Shown here piece after piece: positions 36,060 through 48,382 of a stretch of DNA of 64,000 nucleotides; position 1 is the stretch's first letter, and every line of letters starts with the position of its first letter. The stretch is from NCBI GenBank assembly GCA_025738555.1, contig JAOVFP010000003.1, forward strand, positions 3,720,001 to 3,784,000, read 5' to 3'. The notes beneath the pieces were generated by a model. The model made no database searches. It was not told the origin of the DNA and saw only the letters and a list, made by a program, of their open reading frames with translations. The position numbers and the translations under genes are program-made. The stretch comes from Cyathus striatus. Taxonomy: Eukaryota; Basidiomycota; Agaricomycetes; Agaricales; Nidulariaceae.

Positions 36060-36370
36060 GGTAATGGTGGATCCATTGTCTTGAGGTGGAGGCTGTGCAG
36101 AACAATGGTGTTCAAGGAGATGAGTCAGGTCTTGAACAATGGTGACAGAAATAGTATCACATTGTTCTGGTGATGAACAATGGAATTCTATTTATAGATC
36201 CCAGCAAACAATGGGCATGAAGACAATGGGTGAATAGGAGGACATTGTTCTGCACAATGGGTGCAAAAGAACAATGGAGTCCTATTATTAGAAACAATGG
36301 CATAACCTTGGTAATCGAATGCATAGGCATTGTTCTTGAACAATGGGTGTGAAGAACAATGGTGTCCTAT
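36060..36370. repeat. Cluster of ACAATGG / CCATTGT words
   Basis: About 13 copies of ACAATGG or its complement within 310 bp, often as GAACAATGG with GTGTTC or GTCCTA nearby and sometimes facing each other (CATTGTTCTGCACAATGG). This density is far above chance and suggests a nested MITE or an internal regulatory repeat in the hAT element. Confidence 0.7.
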
Positions 36371-38780
36371 TTTTAACGGTATTGATTATTGGTCACCAAG
36401 AAGTTGGGTATTGGCTTGTGTTTTCCATATGTTTGTTTCTTGAGAAGCAGTGCCTCATGAGAATTATTTGGTAGTGTATTTGGAAAGATCCGGATGATGT
36501 GGATTCCGGACATCGGGCCATATAGCCATATGTGTGTGTTTATGACTAATCAAGTTTCACCCACGACACCGGTTCGGGCATTTTTGCTGAACCTTGAACT
36601 GGACCTGAGGTTCAGGTTCATTGAGGTCCGGTTCAGGTTCAAAACAAGTTCAAATGCCGAACTGGACCTCCTAGATTTTTTTAAAACTTTTATTTCATCT
36701 CCATAGCATAGATCTCAACTTTCATTCATTTATGTAGTATAGATTGTAAAAAACATTGACAATATTCATGAATTTGTTGTATTATAGGAACTACAACAAA
36801 TAATCGTACTTTTACATGTAGAACTATCTAATATAACTACATATAACTCCAAAGCTACTTCTGAGGTGAAGAATAAGTCGAATTAGAGAAGTAATTTAGA
36901 GATAAAAACAAAAGAGAACTTACGATCACTAGCAATAGAAGAAATAGGAAGGTCATCATCTCTGTCATTGTACCAGATAATGTCAGATGCTTCCTTCAAA
37001 GTACCATTTACGTGCTGGGTGCATCCGGCATCAGAGGTTGGGCGAGACATGATAGATGAGAATGGGATAGAGTAGAACATATGTTTCGAAGTAAGTATGG
37101 TGTGGCTTGAGGTTAGGTAGATGTTCTGCGCAAACGGTGCATATTTATACAATAATTTCACTAGAATGAGTCAGTGAGTTCAACTTAAAGCTGTAAGAAA
37201 ATTGAGTGGCATAGCCGCATTACCTAGCTTCATGAATATACCACTGAGGCCATCGCACAGTCCAAGACATCTATTCCATTGCATATTCCGACCCATTAAG
37301 TAAAGCCTATCTGAGGGACCATTGTAGTTCCATTGTCTCGACACTGAGTTCCAAGTACAAAGCCTTCAAGCAGAGCATAGAGTTACGAGTGGCATGTGTG
37401 GTTAAAGTTCCCAATTCCGAAGGCGGTTTGTTGTTCCGTGTCCGTTGCTCTGTCATTTGAAATTTCTAAGTTCCAGAATCTGAGCCTTTATTTTTAAGCA
37501 GAGTGGAGTGGGAGTGAGAGTGCACAGCTTGCATGGGGTTCAAACAGAGGGTTATATGTCTGAGAGTCTTGACAGAAGAGAAAAAGAGGTGCTTTGGAGT
37601 TACCAGAACATGCTATGAGCATAAAGACAATGAGAAATGAATTACCAGTGACCACACACCATTGAACATTGAAGAGTGTGGTTGTGGGGTATGCGGCTTT
37701 CGGTTCATACTTAGTTCTATTGATTGAGCATTGATCTACATCACTGATTAATCTTGTGGCAGTGCCATTGCAATCAAGGTCTACTGCACATACCAGAAGT
37801 ACCACTTTTGCATTATATTACTATCTGAATCATGAAAATAATTCCTTTTTTCTACAATAAATTAACAGGTTCAAACACGTTTGAACAGGTTCGGTGAAAA
37901 CAGCATCTTGAAGAACCAAGAACCGGACATGAGGTTCGGTTCACTGCACATGACCGAACTTAGAACCAAATGTAAGTCTGGTTCTGTATTGGTTCGCATT
38001 CGAACCACAGTTTGCAACCGAATGCCGACACCACTATAGTTTGTTGCTAGTAGTGGAAGAGACATGGAGTGATGCCAGCAGCGGTGTCTTAACACACCTG
38101 TAGAATAGCACTGCAGCTAAGAAGTCGTAAAAGGACACGATATATGTCAAAAGAACTTCATTTCACAACGCAGACTTGGAGGAGGCCCCACTGTGTGAAA
38201 TCGCGAGGTTACAACATTTTAAAATGTGATCAAAATGTCAAGGTTTCAACTATATTTCAACCATATTTACATGAGATTTCAGCATTTTCAGAACATGATT
38301 GAAATGATCAACTTTTTGAAGCATTATAGGCAGATCACAGGTAGGTTATAGGCAGATTTTAAAATGTGGTAATCTAGATCCTGGCCCAGGTACCACAGTA
38401 CTGTACCACTGATACCAGCTGTATATTCATAATTTCTCCCATATTTCGCTATTTTCTCACATAAAACAATGAGTAAAGGACATAGTGTATTCCATATAGT
38501 TGTTATTACAACAGTAGACAGTGCAAAATATAGATACAGAATGAATAAAAGGCTTAATCTCAACATCAACTTGTGGAATGCGTGGCCACTAATTTGAATC
38601 TTGATGCAATAAGCAGCTGCTATTGTATGCAGATGATGCACTTCTTTCACATAGATGCTGCAAGAAGCTTCGAGAAGCCAGGTCATGGGAAGGCATTGTG
38701 GTTGGAGGCGTGCGCAGCGTACAATGTATTCTTCATTCATCGTTCTTCTTGTCCTGCACCTCACGCTTACTGGTATACAT

Positions 38781-40325
38781 ATGGCAGCAAGCAGCAATTC
38801 AGTTCGGTTAACAAAGCTAATTGATAGCTTTACGTCATTCCAACAATCCATGGATGATTATAGAGAGAAAATCGATAAGAAAGTCTATATTCTTGCAACT
38901 CTTCTTGAAAAAGAAAAGGCATGCACAAATGAGCTGGAGGAGCATATTAAGTTTCTTGAAGACGAGCTTTGCATCGAGCTGGACGAACAAGATCCATCAA
39001 AGGAAGGGGAAGTTGTGGATAATAGACGAGAGGAGGAGCAAGGGGCTGATGAAGGTTCCAATGGCGTTGGTAACACTGGTGTGCGAGTGGACATTGAGAT
39101 GGATGATGAGGACAAGAGGGAGAAAGAGGCCACTTTACATGCTGAACAAGTGAAGGCACACACTCAGTCAAAGCCAATCAAAGTGAGTGATACTGTAATG
39201 AATTAAGCTGATATATCTCACCTAAATTTCAGAACCTCATTGAAATTTCCTTGCTACACTTGATGGGAGTCTCGACACTTGTCCCTAGGCACATGCCCAC
39301 TTATCCATATATGATGGATTGGCCAAAAGACCTGCTCACACAAAAACTTCTGCTGCGATTTGACTGGGACAAAAAGTTTGATGCTAAAGTGAACGCTGAT
39401 GGGGTGAAGGAAGTACTAACTTACATGTGCACCTATGGAGTCATCAAGGTTCCATTGGTGGAAGCGGCACTGGAGTATCTCACTGATGAAGAGCTCTGGG
39501 AGCGACTTCTCGATAGGTTGCAGTATATAGCATGAGAGAAAAAAAAGGCCGACCAAGATAGTTTGGATGAAGAGGACAGCAGTATTGCATGTGCAACACA
39601 TAATTCTTGAGTGAAGGCTGTGCATATCTATTATTACATTCTTCATCAGCTAACATAACAATGGCACTTATCTGAAAACATACCCAGGTTCTAGACTCTC
39701 GCATTCATAAGCGTGCAAATTCTCAATACAAAGATCCCAAGTACGATTCTGCATTTATACTGAATGCAATGTCGGACTATGAAGACAATCCTCAGCAAGA
39801 TGATAAAAAGCCTATGGTGTACCTCAGATGTCCACCTGACTACCGCAGCGATCTTGTGAGCAAATAAAATAATTAAAGCAATCGAGCTCACAGTACCTTC
39901 ATTTCTAGGTAACTCAACTTTACTGTGAAATTGATTCCTTGCCGGACCCTCAGCCAGATTTAGAGAAAACAATGAAGGGCCGAAAGGATGGTCAACCAAA
40001 AGAAGATGCCAAGCCCCCACGAGTGCGCAACCTTGCTAATCGCATTCGTACATGGCAGGTAAAACTGGAGCTTTTGGAGAAGAATCCAGGTTGGTTTGAT
40101 GGCACGTACCCAAGAGTTGCTAAGAGTGGAATTGCATGGGGTGATACAGAGGATCCACAGCAGAATAAACCAGCCCCGAAATGAAAGCAACAAGAAGCAG
40201 GTGGCCAGAAGAAAAAGCGATGACAAAAAGCAGATCTGAAGAAGGAGATTGAGAGAACTGAAGCAAAGCTGAAAGATGCTATAGGTAATTCAGATTTGAG
40301 CACAATATTCTTGAACGATGAGTAA
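38781..40325 (+). pseudogene. CACTA accessory gene, decayed
   Basis: Several exons can be followed. The start is MAASSNSVRLTKLIDSF, then a coiled coil (VYILATLLEKEKACTNEL) and an acidic region. After a GTGAGT intron comes LHLMGVSTLVPRHMPTYPYM and KKFDAKVNADGVKEVLTYM. Later exons read VLDSRIHKRANSQYKDPKYD and VTQLYCEIDSLPDPQPDLEK, ending in a basic Lys/Gln-rich tail. Four in-frame stops (the first at 39533-39535) are all TGA, and after each the same frame continues sensibly. The family is known to me only as a companion frame of fungal Tnp2 elements; its role is not established. It is likely DNA-binding or regulatory given the coiled coil and basic tail (inference). Confidence 0.7.
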
Positions 40326-40354
40326 TTAACCTGAGGACTCAGTATGATAACATT

Positions 40355-43300
40355 TTAATCTTGATCAGCTTGTAATTCCTTGATCCAGTCATCATCTAAG
40401 TCAATTCCAGTCTGTATTCAGTGTATATAAGTAATATGTGAAGTTGTTAAAAGAACCAAATACCCAATCCATGGACAGTATCACCCATAGTGGAATATCA
40501 CGAAGTGCATTGGAAGTAATAGGGATAACTGCAACCGAACTAAAAAGCTTTGATGTCGAAATGACTTTGAGTGCACTAAACTGATCAGCATATACAGGGT
40601 ATGATCCAAAGTCAGTAGCACTGTGTCATAGAATAATACAATCATTTAAATTGAAGAGAAAGAAGACCGTACTTACTAGAGGTCCCATGGCATTGAAGGA
40701 AGATTATCATCAGAAATACACTTTTGAATAATGGAACATAAGACAGGCTCTTCCATGCCAACTGTAATTTCAAAGTGATACAAGAGCAGACATGGCACTG
40801 CATATCCATCTCCACAGTCAACACAAGCATAGCAATCTGCTTGAGTCTGAATGGCAGTGTGGGATCCATAACGAATACCATTGTTGATAATGAAAGGATA
40901 TGACTTGACTGATCCATCTGCAAGAAAGGGTGTTGCTCCTTCTTGCACTGTGAAATCATCAACTATATCAAGCTCAGGCCATAAATTGCAAGCATAATTG
41001 AGAAGCAGCCTGTAAACTATGGCATGGGGAAGCTTTCTCAGATTACTGTATCACTTCAATGGCCTAGGCTTTATTATCTTGTTGTCTGAAAAGTTATGTC
41101 ACCTGTGGCATAATGAACTCAAATAAATATAGGTACAGTGCATACCATCTCGAAAAGCAGCTACTGTAGCTTCCAGAGTTCCATGAGCTGGAGCAGTCTC
41201 AATACCAACTCATTTGAGGAGTGCCTTCTCCTTCTCAGAGACATCGTCAGGTAGAGACATTCCCTGATAAATATTTAACAGTAAGTTATAGATATGACAG
41301 TGTAATAGAATACTTACCAACTCATAAATACATTGTTTGAGGATCCAGTCATGGAGAAGAGTAAGCTCCATCTCGCCAGCTGCATGGCCATTAACATTTA
41401 CCTTTTCAAGCGCACCATTACAACACTCAAATGCAAATAGCCAGGTTACATAAACTGGGCCAAACCACTTGATTACAGACTCATAGTGCATTGAATAATG
41501 GTGGTTTGGCTTCAAATGAATTTTAAGGCGAAGAGATTCTTGACAATATCACTGAAGATAACATTGAGCACAATGAGCATTGAATAGGGAAATACTTTGT
41601 GAGGCCAGTATGTGCTCTGCTACAGAGAGCAATAAAGCCATATGATAAATCCTCTTCAAATTGCATTGAAAGGTAGGAGGAATAGATCTCGGAGGGATGC
41701 CTGGAGCAGTGGAAGAAATGTTGTCACTGTCAGGAGCACACCAAATCAACCAAAGAATGAAAGGCTGAATATTACACAGCCATTGCCACTGGTCTGCCTT
41801 CTGAAGCGAATGATTTGTTGCTAGCTAACATGAGAACAGAAGAATAAGTACCATACAAAGTATAAAAATAGAATATACATTGTCAGGTAAACGTCCTATT
41901 CCTGATGGCCAAATGGTCCTGTTAATTATATTCTCGAATTTGCGCCAACCTGAAGCATCAAGAAGATGCCCATCCTGTATGACATCAGTCCAAAAATCAT
42001 GAACCATGCCATAATAGTTGTGCATGAAGTCTACAGTGCCATCAGTGACTTTCTAGCATCTGATTTGGCAGGGAGCCATCATTTTTGGTAAAACTTAAAC
42101 TACATTTTTTAATTGTGTCCTTTCACTTCAGAAATACATTTAATGGCATTAGATAGATTAGTTCTAATGATGATGTGCTTCCCAAGTTGATTGGACAACT
42201 TTTTTTTCTTTTTTTCCCTGGGCAGCCAGAAAAATGAAACATGATGTATTATGTAATAATTAATTGCCATATATGGTATACATTACATAAACGCACCACC
42301 TCAATTCTAAGCTCAAGCAATGATGTCCATCCAAATACTTTGAGGTATACAAGGGTGTAAAATATATTTTTTAACCACATATGCATCCTGTTGAATGTTA
42401 AGTTCAATTCTACAGTGCAATCAGTCATTTCTCAACACCTGATTTGGCAGGGAGCCATCAATTTTTGTCAAACTCGAACTACATTTCAGCAACTTATTTA
42501 ATTGTCACAAAATCATGTTTAATGGTGATATATAGGCTAGTTCTATCTCTACTGTGCTTTTCAAGTCAATCAAATGAAATTTTTTCTTCAGCCTTGGAAA
42601 AAGTGAAGCAAACACATTACATAACATTTTATATACTATATATAGTAATATCATTATGTAATATAGCAAATATTCTCATGCTAAAGCTACCCTAAGGTCC
42701 TCTCTTGAACCTCCACTGTGGCAGCTACATACCTTAAATGGTAATAATTCATTCAAATACCCATTCTGAGTGATGAGACCACTATTTCATGATGTTTCAT
42801 TAGTATTTTAGCCTAGTACATCTGGAAATAACTGTGATTGATCCCCAATTTTTTTCGGTCAGCCATAGAAAACTGAAACACCGTGGGAAAAAACGAGATG
42901 ACATCGTAAATCGTGTTTTTTTGGTGGGTTTCCTTCCCAAAAAAATATCAAAAAAATGTACAAAAAATTTCTTAATCTAAAACAAGATGTGTAAGGGAGG
43001 TGCCCATTGGCACTGTAGAGGCGATGATGAGATAGGAAGCCACCCTGGTAGATAATTCATTTCTGAGTGACGAGAACCATAGTCATTGAATATCTTCTTC
43101 TGAGCACGAATAGACCTAGCCTGTTGCCATTTAAAAGTGTGCTTGAGTTGTTCAAAATCATTTCGAAGTTCAAAATCTAAAAGGAACAAGTAAAGGAGTA
43201 CAATAAAGAATATAATAAGGCAGCTTACTTGGAATGTCATAACCAGCAGGAAGATTCATATCATTATGAGTAATATGACAGAAGCTGCAGGGGTGTCACT

Positions 43301-44856
43301 TATGAGAATGGGAAGCCGCTCCTGAGAATTTCCGAGAGGCTGGCAAATCAGATACTTGCATTGACCCCATAACATTTACTTGAGGGGGAAGAACTTTCTC
43401 GTACATTCTCATGATGATACCTGAATTTAAAAATTAGTTGACATTCCATTAGAGTGAGATTAACGAATGCCTGTATAAAGACGTTTCAAGTCTTCAACAA
43501 GAGGCACAAGTAGATAATTCATTTGATCAAGACTAGGTTCTTTTGGGCCAGGAATTGTCATAGCAAGATATATATTGCGTGGTAAGTAGCATACTGCACG
43601 GTGGAGATTGTTGAATCACCCATAGAGTGCACCAGTTGAATGAGGATGATTATCTGTAATTCCAAACCTAAAGAATATGAAATCATACATTTAAAAGGAA
43701 AAGAAATGTACCAGTCCAAGTTAAACAACATGTTTAACCCAACATCACAGTTTACAAGTGGCATCTGAGAACCATGGTACTGTTCGGCATCTTGAATGAC
43801 TCCGTCAGCTCCAATTACGCGCTTCAGTCCAGCTTCCATCTGTGTCCAAGCTTCTCCATTGTATACATCACAAAGTAGATCATGCTCAGAGTGCACAATG
43901 TGGACATGGTCTTCAGTAGTATCTCGTAGGTTCTTCACAAAGTCCAACCATAAAAGAAATCGACTTATAGCTTTAACAAGAGACGAGTAGCAATGAATTT
44001 TTGCTGGAATTCACTTCATAGTGTTATCAGCCATTCTTTTTTCATGATAGACAATGCCCTTGCAGCCTTCCTTGGTACAATCTGGATTTTCCAAGTGCTC
44101 AATTTCGTCAATAGGATAATACTTGTAACAGACAGTACAGATTGGCCTTCTCTTGATAAATTGATCAGCATCCAGCCCTAGACGATGCTTGGCAGTGACT
44201 AAAGTACATGCAGGTGCAATATATCCATTCATTCCAGGATTTGGTAGATTCCCCACAAGTTCTAAGACATCCAGTACGTCTGTAAGGGTTTCTGATGCTT
44301 GCAGAACAGTCCTTGATCCGAAAATGTTCCCAATAACTGTTTGCAGATAAAGCAGTCATATAGCTGGTGACTCAGAAAATGCTGGTACTAGTTGTCCTTC
44401 AGGTACGAGATATTCTTCAACTGGAGGGTCATTGATGGGAGACTGACTATGAGAGTGATGCTCAATAGAGCCAGGGCGTCATGGTTCTGGTGTAGGAGAC
44501 CTGAGGGGGGACTGCAGTAAAGGAGAAAAATCTTGTCTTGTTGGAGAGCGAGGTGCTGGAGAAGCTGAAGGAGTGTTTATATATTCCAGAGCAAATGGCA
44601 ACTCAGAACATGGCGAAGATGTTGGGGTGTGCAGTGGAGAGGAGGAAGGGGAAGAAAATGGATCTAAATGTGGTAAAAGATCCGGGATGGAAGCTTGAGA
44701 TGTGGCCCTGGACAACGATCTCACTGCTGGTCCATTCTGTCCCATAAACCAATCATCCTGCCCATTTCCCCCCATCATATCAACCTGAATACCAGTGTTA
44801 GGTGGTTCAATCTCAGCTAGAGAGCTCTCTTCAATTATACGTTGAGTAGTGGCCAT
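40355..44856 (-). pseudogene. Tnp2-type CACTA transposase, decayed
   Basis: The minus-strand frame starts MATTQRIIEESSLAEIEPP with a Ser/Pro-rich leader. A zinc-binding stretch (CTVCYKYYP, CTKEGCKG) follows, then the Tnp2 core: FVKNLRDTTEDHVHIVHSE, MPLVNCDVGLNMLFNLDW, GPKEPSLDQMNYLLVPLVED, HPCSFCHITHNDMNLP, LPGWLPISSSPL and MHNYYGMVHDFWTDVI. The last exons read GATPFLADGSVKSYPF and end IDLDDDWIKELQADQD. At least seven stops, all TGA, fall where the family usually has Arg. CpG-type Arg-to-Cys changes are also visible (FNAHCAQCYLQ, FECCNG). An insertion at 42034-43015 splits the catalytic region. It is dead. Confidence 0.88.
42034..43015. mobile_element. TA-flanked TIR element inside the CACTA transposase gene
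   Basis: The ends CAGTGCCATCAGTGAC and, inverted, CAGTGCCAATGGGCAC are bordered by TA (42032-42033, 43016-43017). Excision plus loss of one TA restores the host frame exactly (SSPL followed by DFMHNYY), which fixes the borders. Inside, the first ~80 bp (CAGTG, then TCTGATTTGGCAGGGAGCCA) recur about 380 bp later, so the element is partly an internal duplication. The 982-bp element carries no gene. Confidence 0.88.
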
Positions 44857-45479
44857 CGATGTTAGTCATTCTCTATCTGCTTTGAGGTGTCTCTTCTGTG
44901 ACTGTTGAGCTACATAGCTATAGCCTTGAGCATTCTTCTTGCACTTTGAGCAACAACATTTGACATCTTCTTGCCAATAGTTTGCAGCGGGCATTCTTAG
45001 CAGAGCGGATGGGGTAAAGGAACATATGAATTGTGCTTAATGAGAACACAATGTTGTGGTAATGGGTTAAGTTATGCGTAGTATAAGGGCCAGCTGTGGT
45101 ACACGATGCGAGCAGTGAACGCTCCAGCTGACCGTGTGACCGATGGTGTTATGTAAGTCCCCCAAAAGCTGTAATATGACTGTAATTTAGCTATAATCTA
45201 CATGTTTTGATTACATTTCAAAATTCCTGAGATATGACTAAAATACCATTGAAATCCAATAAAAATGAGCACATCTCGATCATATTTTAAACATCCACAA
45301 TCTGGAATTTCACGCAGTGCCCTGGATTTTGCCCGGGCCCCGAATTGGCCACTGCACAATGCAAGATCTGGTCACAATCATCACGTGGATGTTATTCTGT
45401 ATGACATTAGCACTTAACCTCCGAAGCTTCCATCAACCAACATTAACATGTTCACCAATGTCCGCCATCATCTTCAATG

Positions 45480-46252
45480 ATGTCCATAGCACTACGGGGG
45501 TTGTCACGGTTGTATACTATGTTGAGCTCTTATATGTGTGCTCTACCCTCCTCTTTTTCCTGCCCTCCCTTGCGTCGAATACGAATTACCCAGCTGGCCG
45601 CCCTCTCATCTACTCCACGAAAACACAAGGACCACGAACAACCTTGTCCAGGTACACCACATCGACGTCATACCCCACTGCACTGCTACTTCCAATATTA
45701 CATGATTTCCTCATCCATCTTTTTGGTCATCTCGTTATAACCATTGAACTTGAAAACAGTGCCAGTGGATTTCTCAACCAGTCCTTAAAATGTTACTTTG
45801 CCTTCTTCTTCAGCCTGCAGACAACACAACCCAAGTATATTACCCCTGCGCAAGTAAACGACTTCTTCAAAATCGTACATGAGATACTCAACATCTTTAT
45901 GGAAAAGAAGATATCTGCCACAGACCCTACCTGGGAGCAGCTCCAGAAGAACTGGGCGAGGACAGGGAAGGTCATTATAAGTGGCTTGGTGGATATGGAT
46001 AGTAAGCAGGCCATGGCATTGTCGGAGGAAGAGGTGGATGCATTGGAGAGCAAGATGAGGGCAAAGGTGGTTATTATGTGTGAGAGTGAGAAGTTGATGG
46101 TGGAGATCTATTCACTGAAAAAGGAGGAGGGTGATGTGAGGATGTGAAGGGCTAAAGAGATATTAATGGGGTACTTGTCTAAGATGGTGGAGGTTACGAA
46201 TGTTGATATCAGTGAGGAGGAAGTGCCAACTTCAGAGAGTGTGATTCAATAG
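45480..46252 (+). pseudogene. Family A pseudogene A3
   Basis: It starts MSIALRGLSRLYTMLSSY, like A1 and A2. The frame shifts between about 45700 and 45780, then continues with FLNQSLKCYFAFFFSLQ, the core DPTWEQLQKNWARTGKVI and ALSEEEVDALESKMRAK. A TGA follows (in VRM-stop-RAKEIL), then the family ending TNVDISEEEVPTSESVIQ and TAG. A CACTA element sits about 160 bp upstream, where the promoter should be. The copy is dead, and it shows that the family once extended to this region. Confidence 0.8.
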
Positions 46253-46915
46253 GAGGTGTCATTGAGAGAGGTGGACTTTTTCATTTGTTGCTTTGTCCTC
46301 TGCTTTACAAACTTGTTGTTTTTGACAAGTGGAATCGGAATCCATTACTGCCATACATGTATGTTAACTTCAATGCATATGTTGAAAGCTAACTAAAACA
46401 TTGCATACATCACCACTCAACAGCTCTGGTCCACTAATCAGTATCGCACGCTTCACGCTTTGTCCCCTTGGGCCCTCCAGGTTCTCTCTGACATTGGCAC
46501 TCTGCATGATCTGACACTACTTCTACCCATCTTCTCCAGGCCTCTAGACATGGCTGGTCGTATAAACAGGGTATTTTCTTTTGAACACTTTATAAATGGT
46601 ACACATAATATTATCCAACACAGATTCACATACTTTTCTGAACTGCTGAAAGTAAGTATGACTGCACAAGCCTATTTGCCCATAAAATCATTTCAATAAT
46701 CGTGCACCAATCAAACTTCGCAATCAATACCTTGCAATGAGTGTTAGTGAGTAGTATTGACACAATAGAGAAGCATCATGTTGAACAAATCGACTAAGCC
46801 TGTCCGTAGCCTGTTTCAACATTACATCTCTTATTCATATCTGTTAGCTGATATATTCTACAAGTAGGCATTTCGAGATTGGTTATCCTATGTACAGTTC
46901 ATTTTAAAACCCAAT
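46253..46915. other. Spacer between A3 and glutamine-synthetase remnant
   Basis: The first 120 bp resemble the 3' flank of other family A copies (GGAATCGGAATCCATTACTG). The remainder has no supportable gene. Confidence 0.5.
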
Positions 46916-48382
46916 TCAGTAAAACTGTACCAATTTCCTCAAGTGTTTGCTTTCGCTTTCAGAATCTGTTTCAAGCACGTCTCTGAGAACCTATAAGAAT
47001 GTGTCAGCTCTCCAGAAAAAAAAAAGACGAATAAGCTTGCTACTAACTTGATTCACAGCCAAATATTTCTTAACTGCACCATCTCCAAATATATACCTAA
47101 TTCCAGAATCACTGGAAAGACTTTTTTGAGCCTCTTCCCAGGTTAGCGGCAACCTCCTCGTAATACCTAATGTATTTCTCTCCTCTTCGGACATGTTGGC
47201 CACAGTCTGAGGTCCAGGGCAATCTTTAACCTTCAATTGCATACTCGACTGTATTCCCAAGTGCCCACACCCTAATATCGCTGCCAGTACAAGATACGGA
47301 TTTGCAGTTCCATCAATAAAACGAAACTCATATCATCTCGCAGTAATGGACCCAACACTGGTGTACCGGATCGGGCATTCCCGATTTTCAGTCCCCCAGC
47401 AAATGTACATTCCCCCAGAACACATACCATCTACCATCCTCTTGTAGAAGGCCGGTATAGGCATTGCAAATCCCATGATACCGGGAAGATGTTCTAAAAC
47501 CCCTGCAAGAAAAGAACTTTCATATAAGGAAAGATCATCGGGATACTTGGTAGATTGGGGTGAGTTTATTGAGATATGTGCATGGGCAGAGCTTCCAGTA
47601 CTCTGCATGAAGATTCAGGGAGCAAATGTAGCTCTAAGGCCATGTTTGACTGCGATGTGGAATATCGTTTCTCATGTATGAACTAGTGCGTCGGCAGCTT
47701 CTAGTGGCGGTAGCGGGCCAGTCACTACTTCATACTGTGCATAAATTCAATTCGTATGAACTAGGTAAAGTGAATAGCTGCTACTCACTTGACCAGGTGC
47801 CGTTTCAGCATGGTACATCAGAAGCTCTATGCCCGAAAGTTGTGGTGCCTCAGCAATTTCATCCATTACTGTAGCCTCCACTGAACCTGATGCAAGCCTG
47901 CGAGATGCAGAGCAAGAATGATAGCTGACAGCTTCGATTGGGTCTGTAGAATTGATAAGAATAAACTCTGACTCGAATCCAATGAGGAAATCAATGTCAG
48001 ATATTGCCTTTGCTTCTCTAAAATCTGATCGATCAGCATCAATGTCATTAAGAAGAATAACAAATGGCACTGACTTTACAATGCGCTGCAAGGCTCTTCG
48101 TGGACAGATGTCTGCTTCTACAGATAACCTACCATCCTCAGTCTGTACAGGGGACTTTTCTTCAAGCCAGCCCATTAACACTGCATGCTTTGGAGCATAC
48201 CCACACAGTCGCAATGTAGACAGGTCAGGTACATAGAGATATTTGCCCATCATGGTAAAGCCAGCAGCCAGGCTCTTCAACTGAACATGGCCAAATGATG
48301 CCTTGGAGATACCAATACCAGGCCTTGTTCCGCTCAACAATTGCTTGAAATATTTCACTGGCAGTGATGCACCGTATTTGTG
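46916..48382 (-). pseudogene. Glutamine-synthetase-like (FluG-type) pseudogene, N-terminally truncated
   Basis: Read on the minus strand it opens inside the family's beta-grasp region (VKYFKQLLSGTRPGIGISK, then YLYVPDLSTLRLCGYAP). It continues through FLIGFESEFILINSTDPIEA, the catalytic GS motif STGSSAHAHISINSP and FRFIDGTANPYLVLAAILG, and ends at TGA 46916-46918 after KHLRKLVQFY. Introns at about 47793-47738 and 47045-46985 are recognisable. Family knowledge: GS-fold enzymes ligate ammonia or amines to glutamate. Two TGA stops (after ALVHT and after ITAR) and an Arg-to-Trp change (FAPWIF) mark decay of the CpG type. The first exons are missing; sequence homology stops at about 48382. Confidence 0.85.

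Larger units (their letters stand above)
35149..38036. mobile_element. hAT element, 2,888 bp, 8-bp target duplication, no recognisable transposase
   Basis: It begins TAGTGGTGTTGCGGTCC; the right end in inverted form begins TAGTGGTGTCGGCATTC. TAGTTTGT is duplicated perfectly at 35141-35148 and 38037-38044. Near both ends are GGTTCCGAACC-type words (for example GAACCGGAC), as in the hAT at 15678-17515, so both probably used the same transposase. One minus-strand frame near 37050-36900 reads ASDIIWYNDRDDDLPI, which resembles N-terminal pieces of hAT proteins, but no catalytic or dimerisation region is present. Confidence 0.9.
38189..45319. mobile_element. CACTA (CMC/EnSpm-type) transposon, 7,131 bp
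   Basis: The left end is CACTGTGTGAAATCGC and the right end, inverted, CACTGCGTGAAATTCC. The trinucleotide CCC is duplicated at 38186-38188 and 45320-45322. The element carries two convergent genes: an accessory gene (plus strand) and a Tnp2-type transposase (minus strand), whose stop codons are 29 bp apart. Both are decayed. A second element (42034-43015) is inserted in the transposase gene. The right end lies about 160 bp before the pseudogene A3. Confidence 0.92.
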
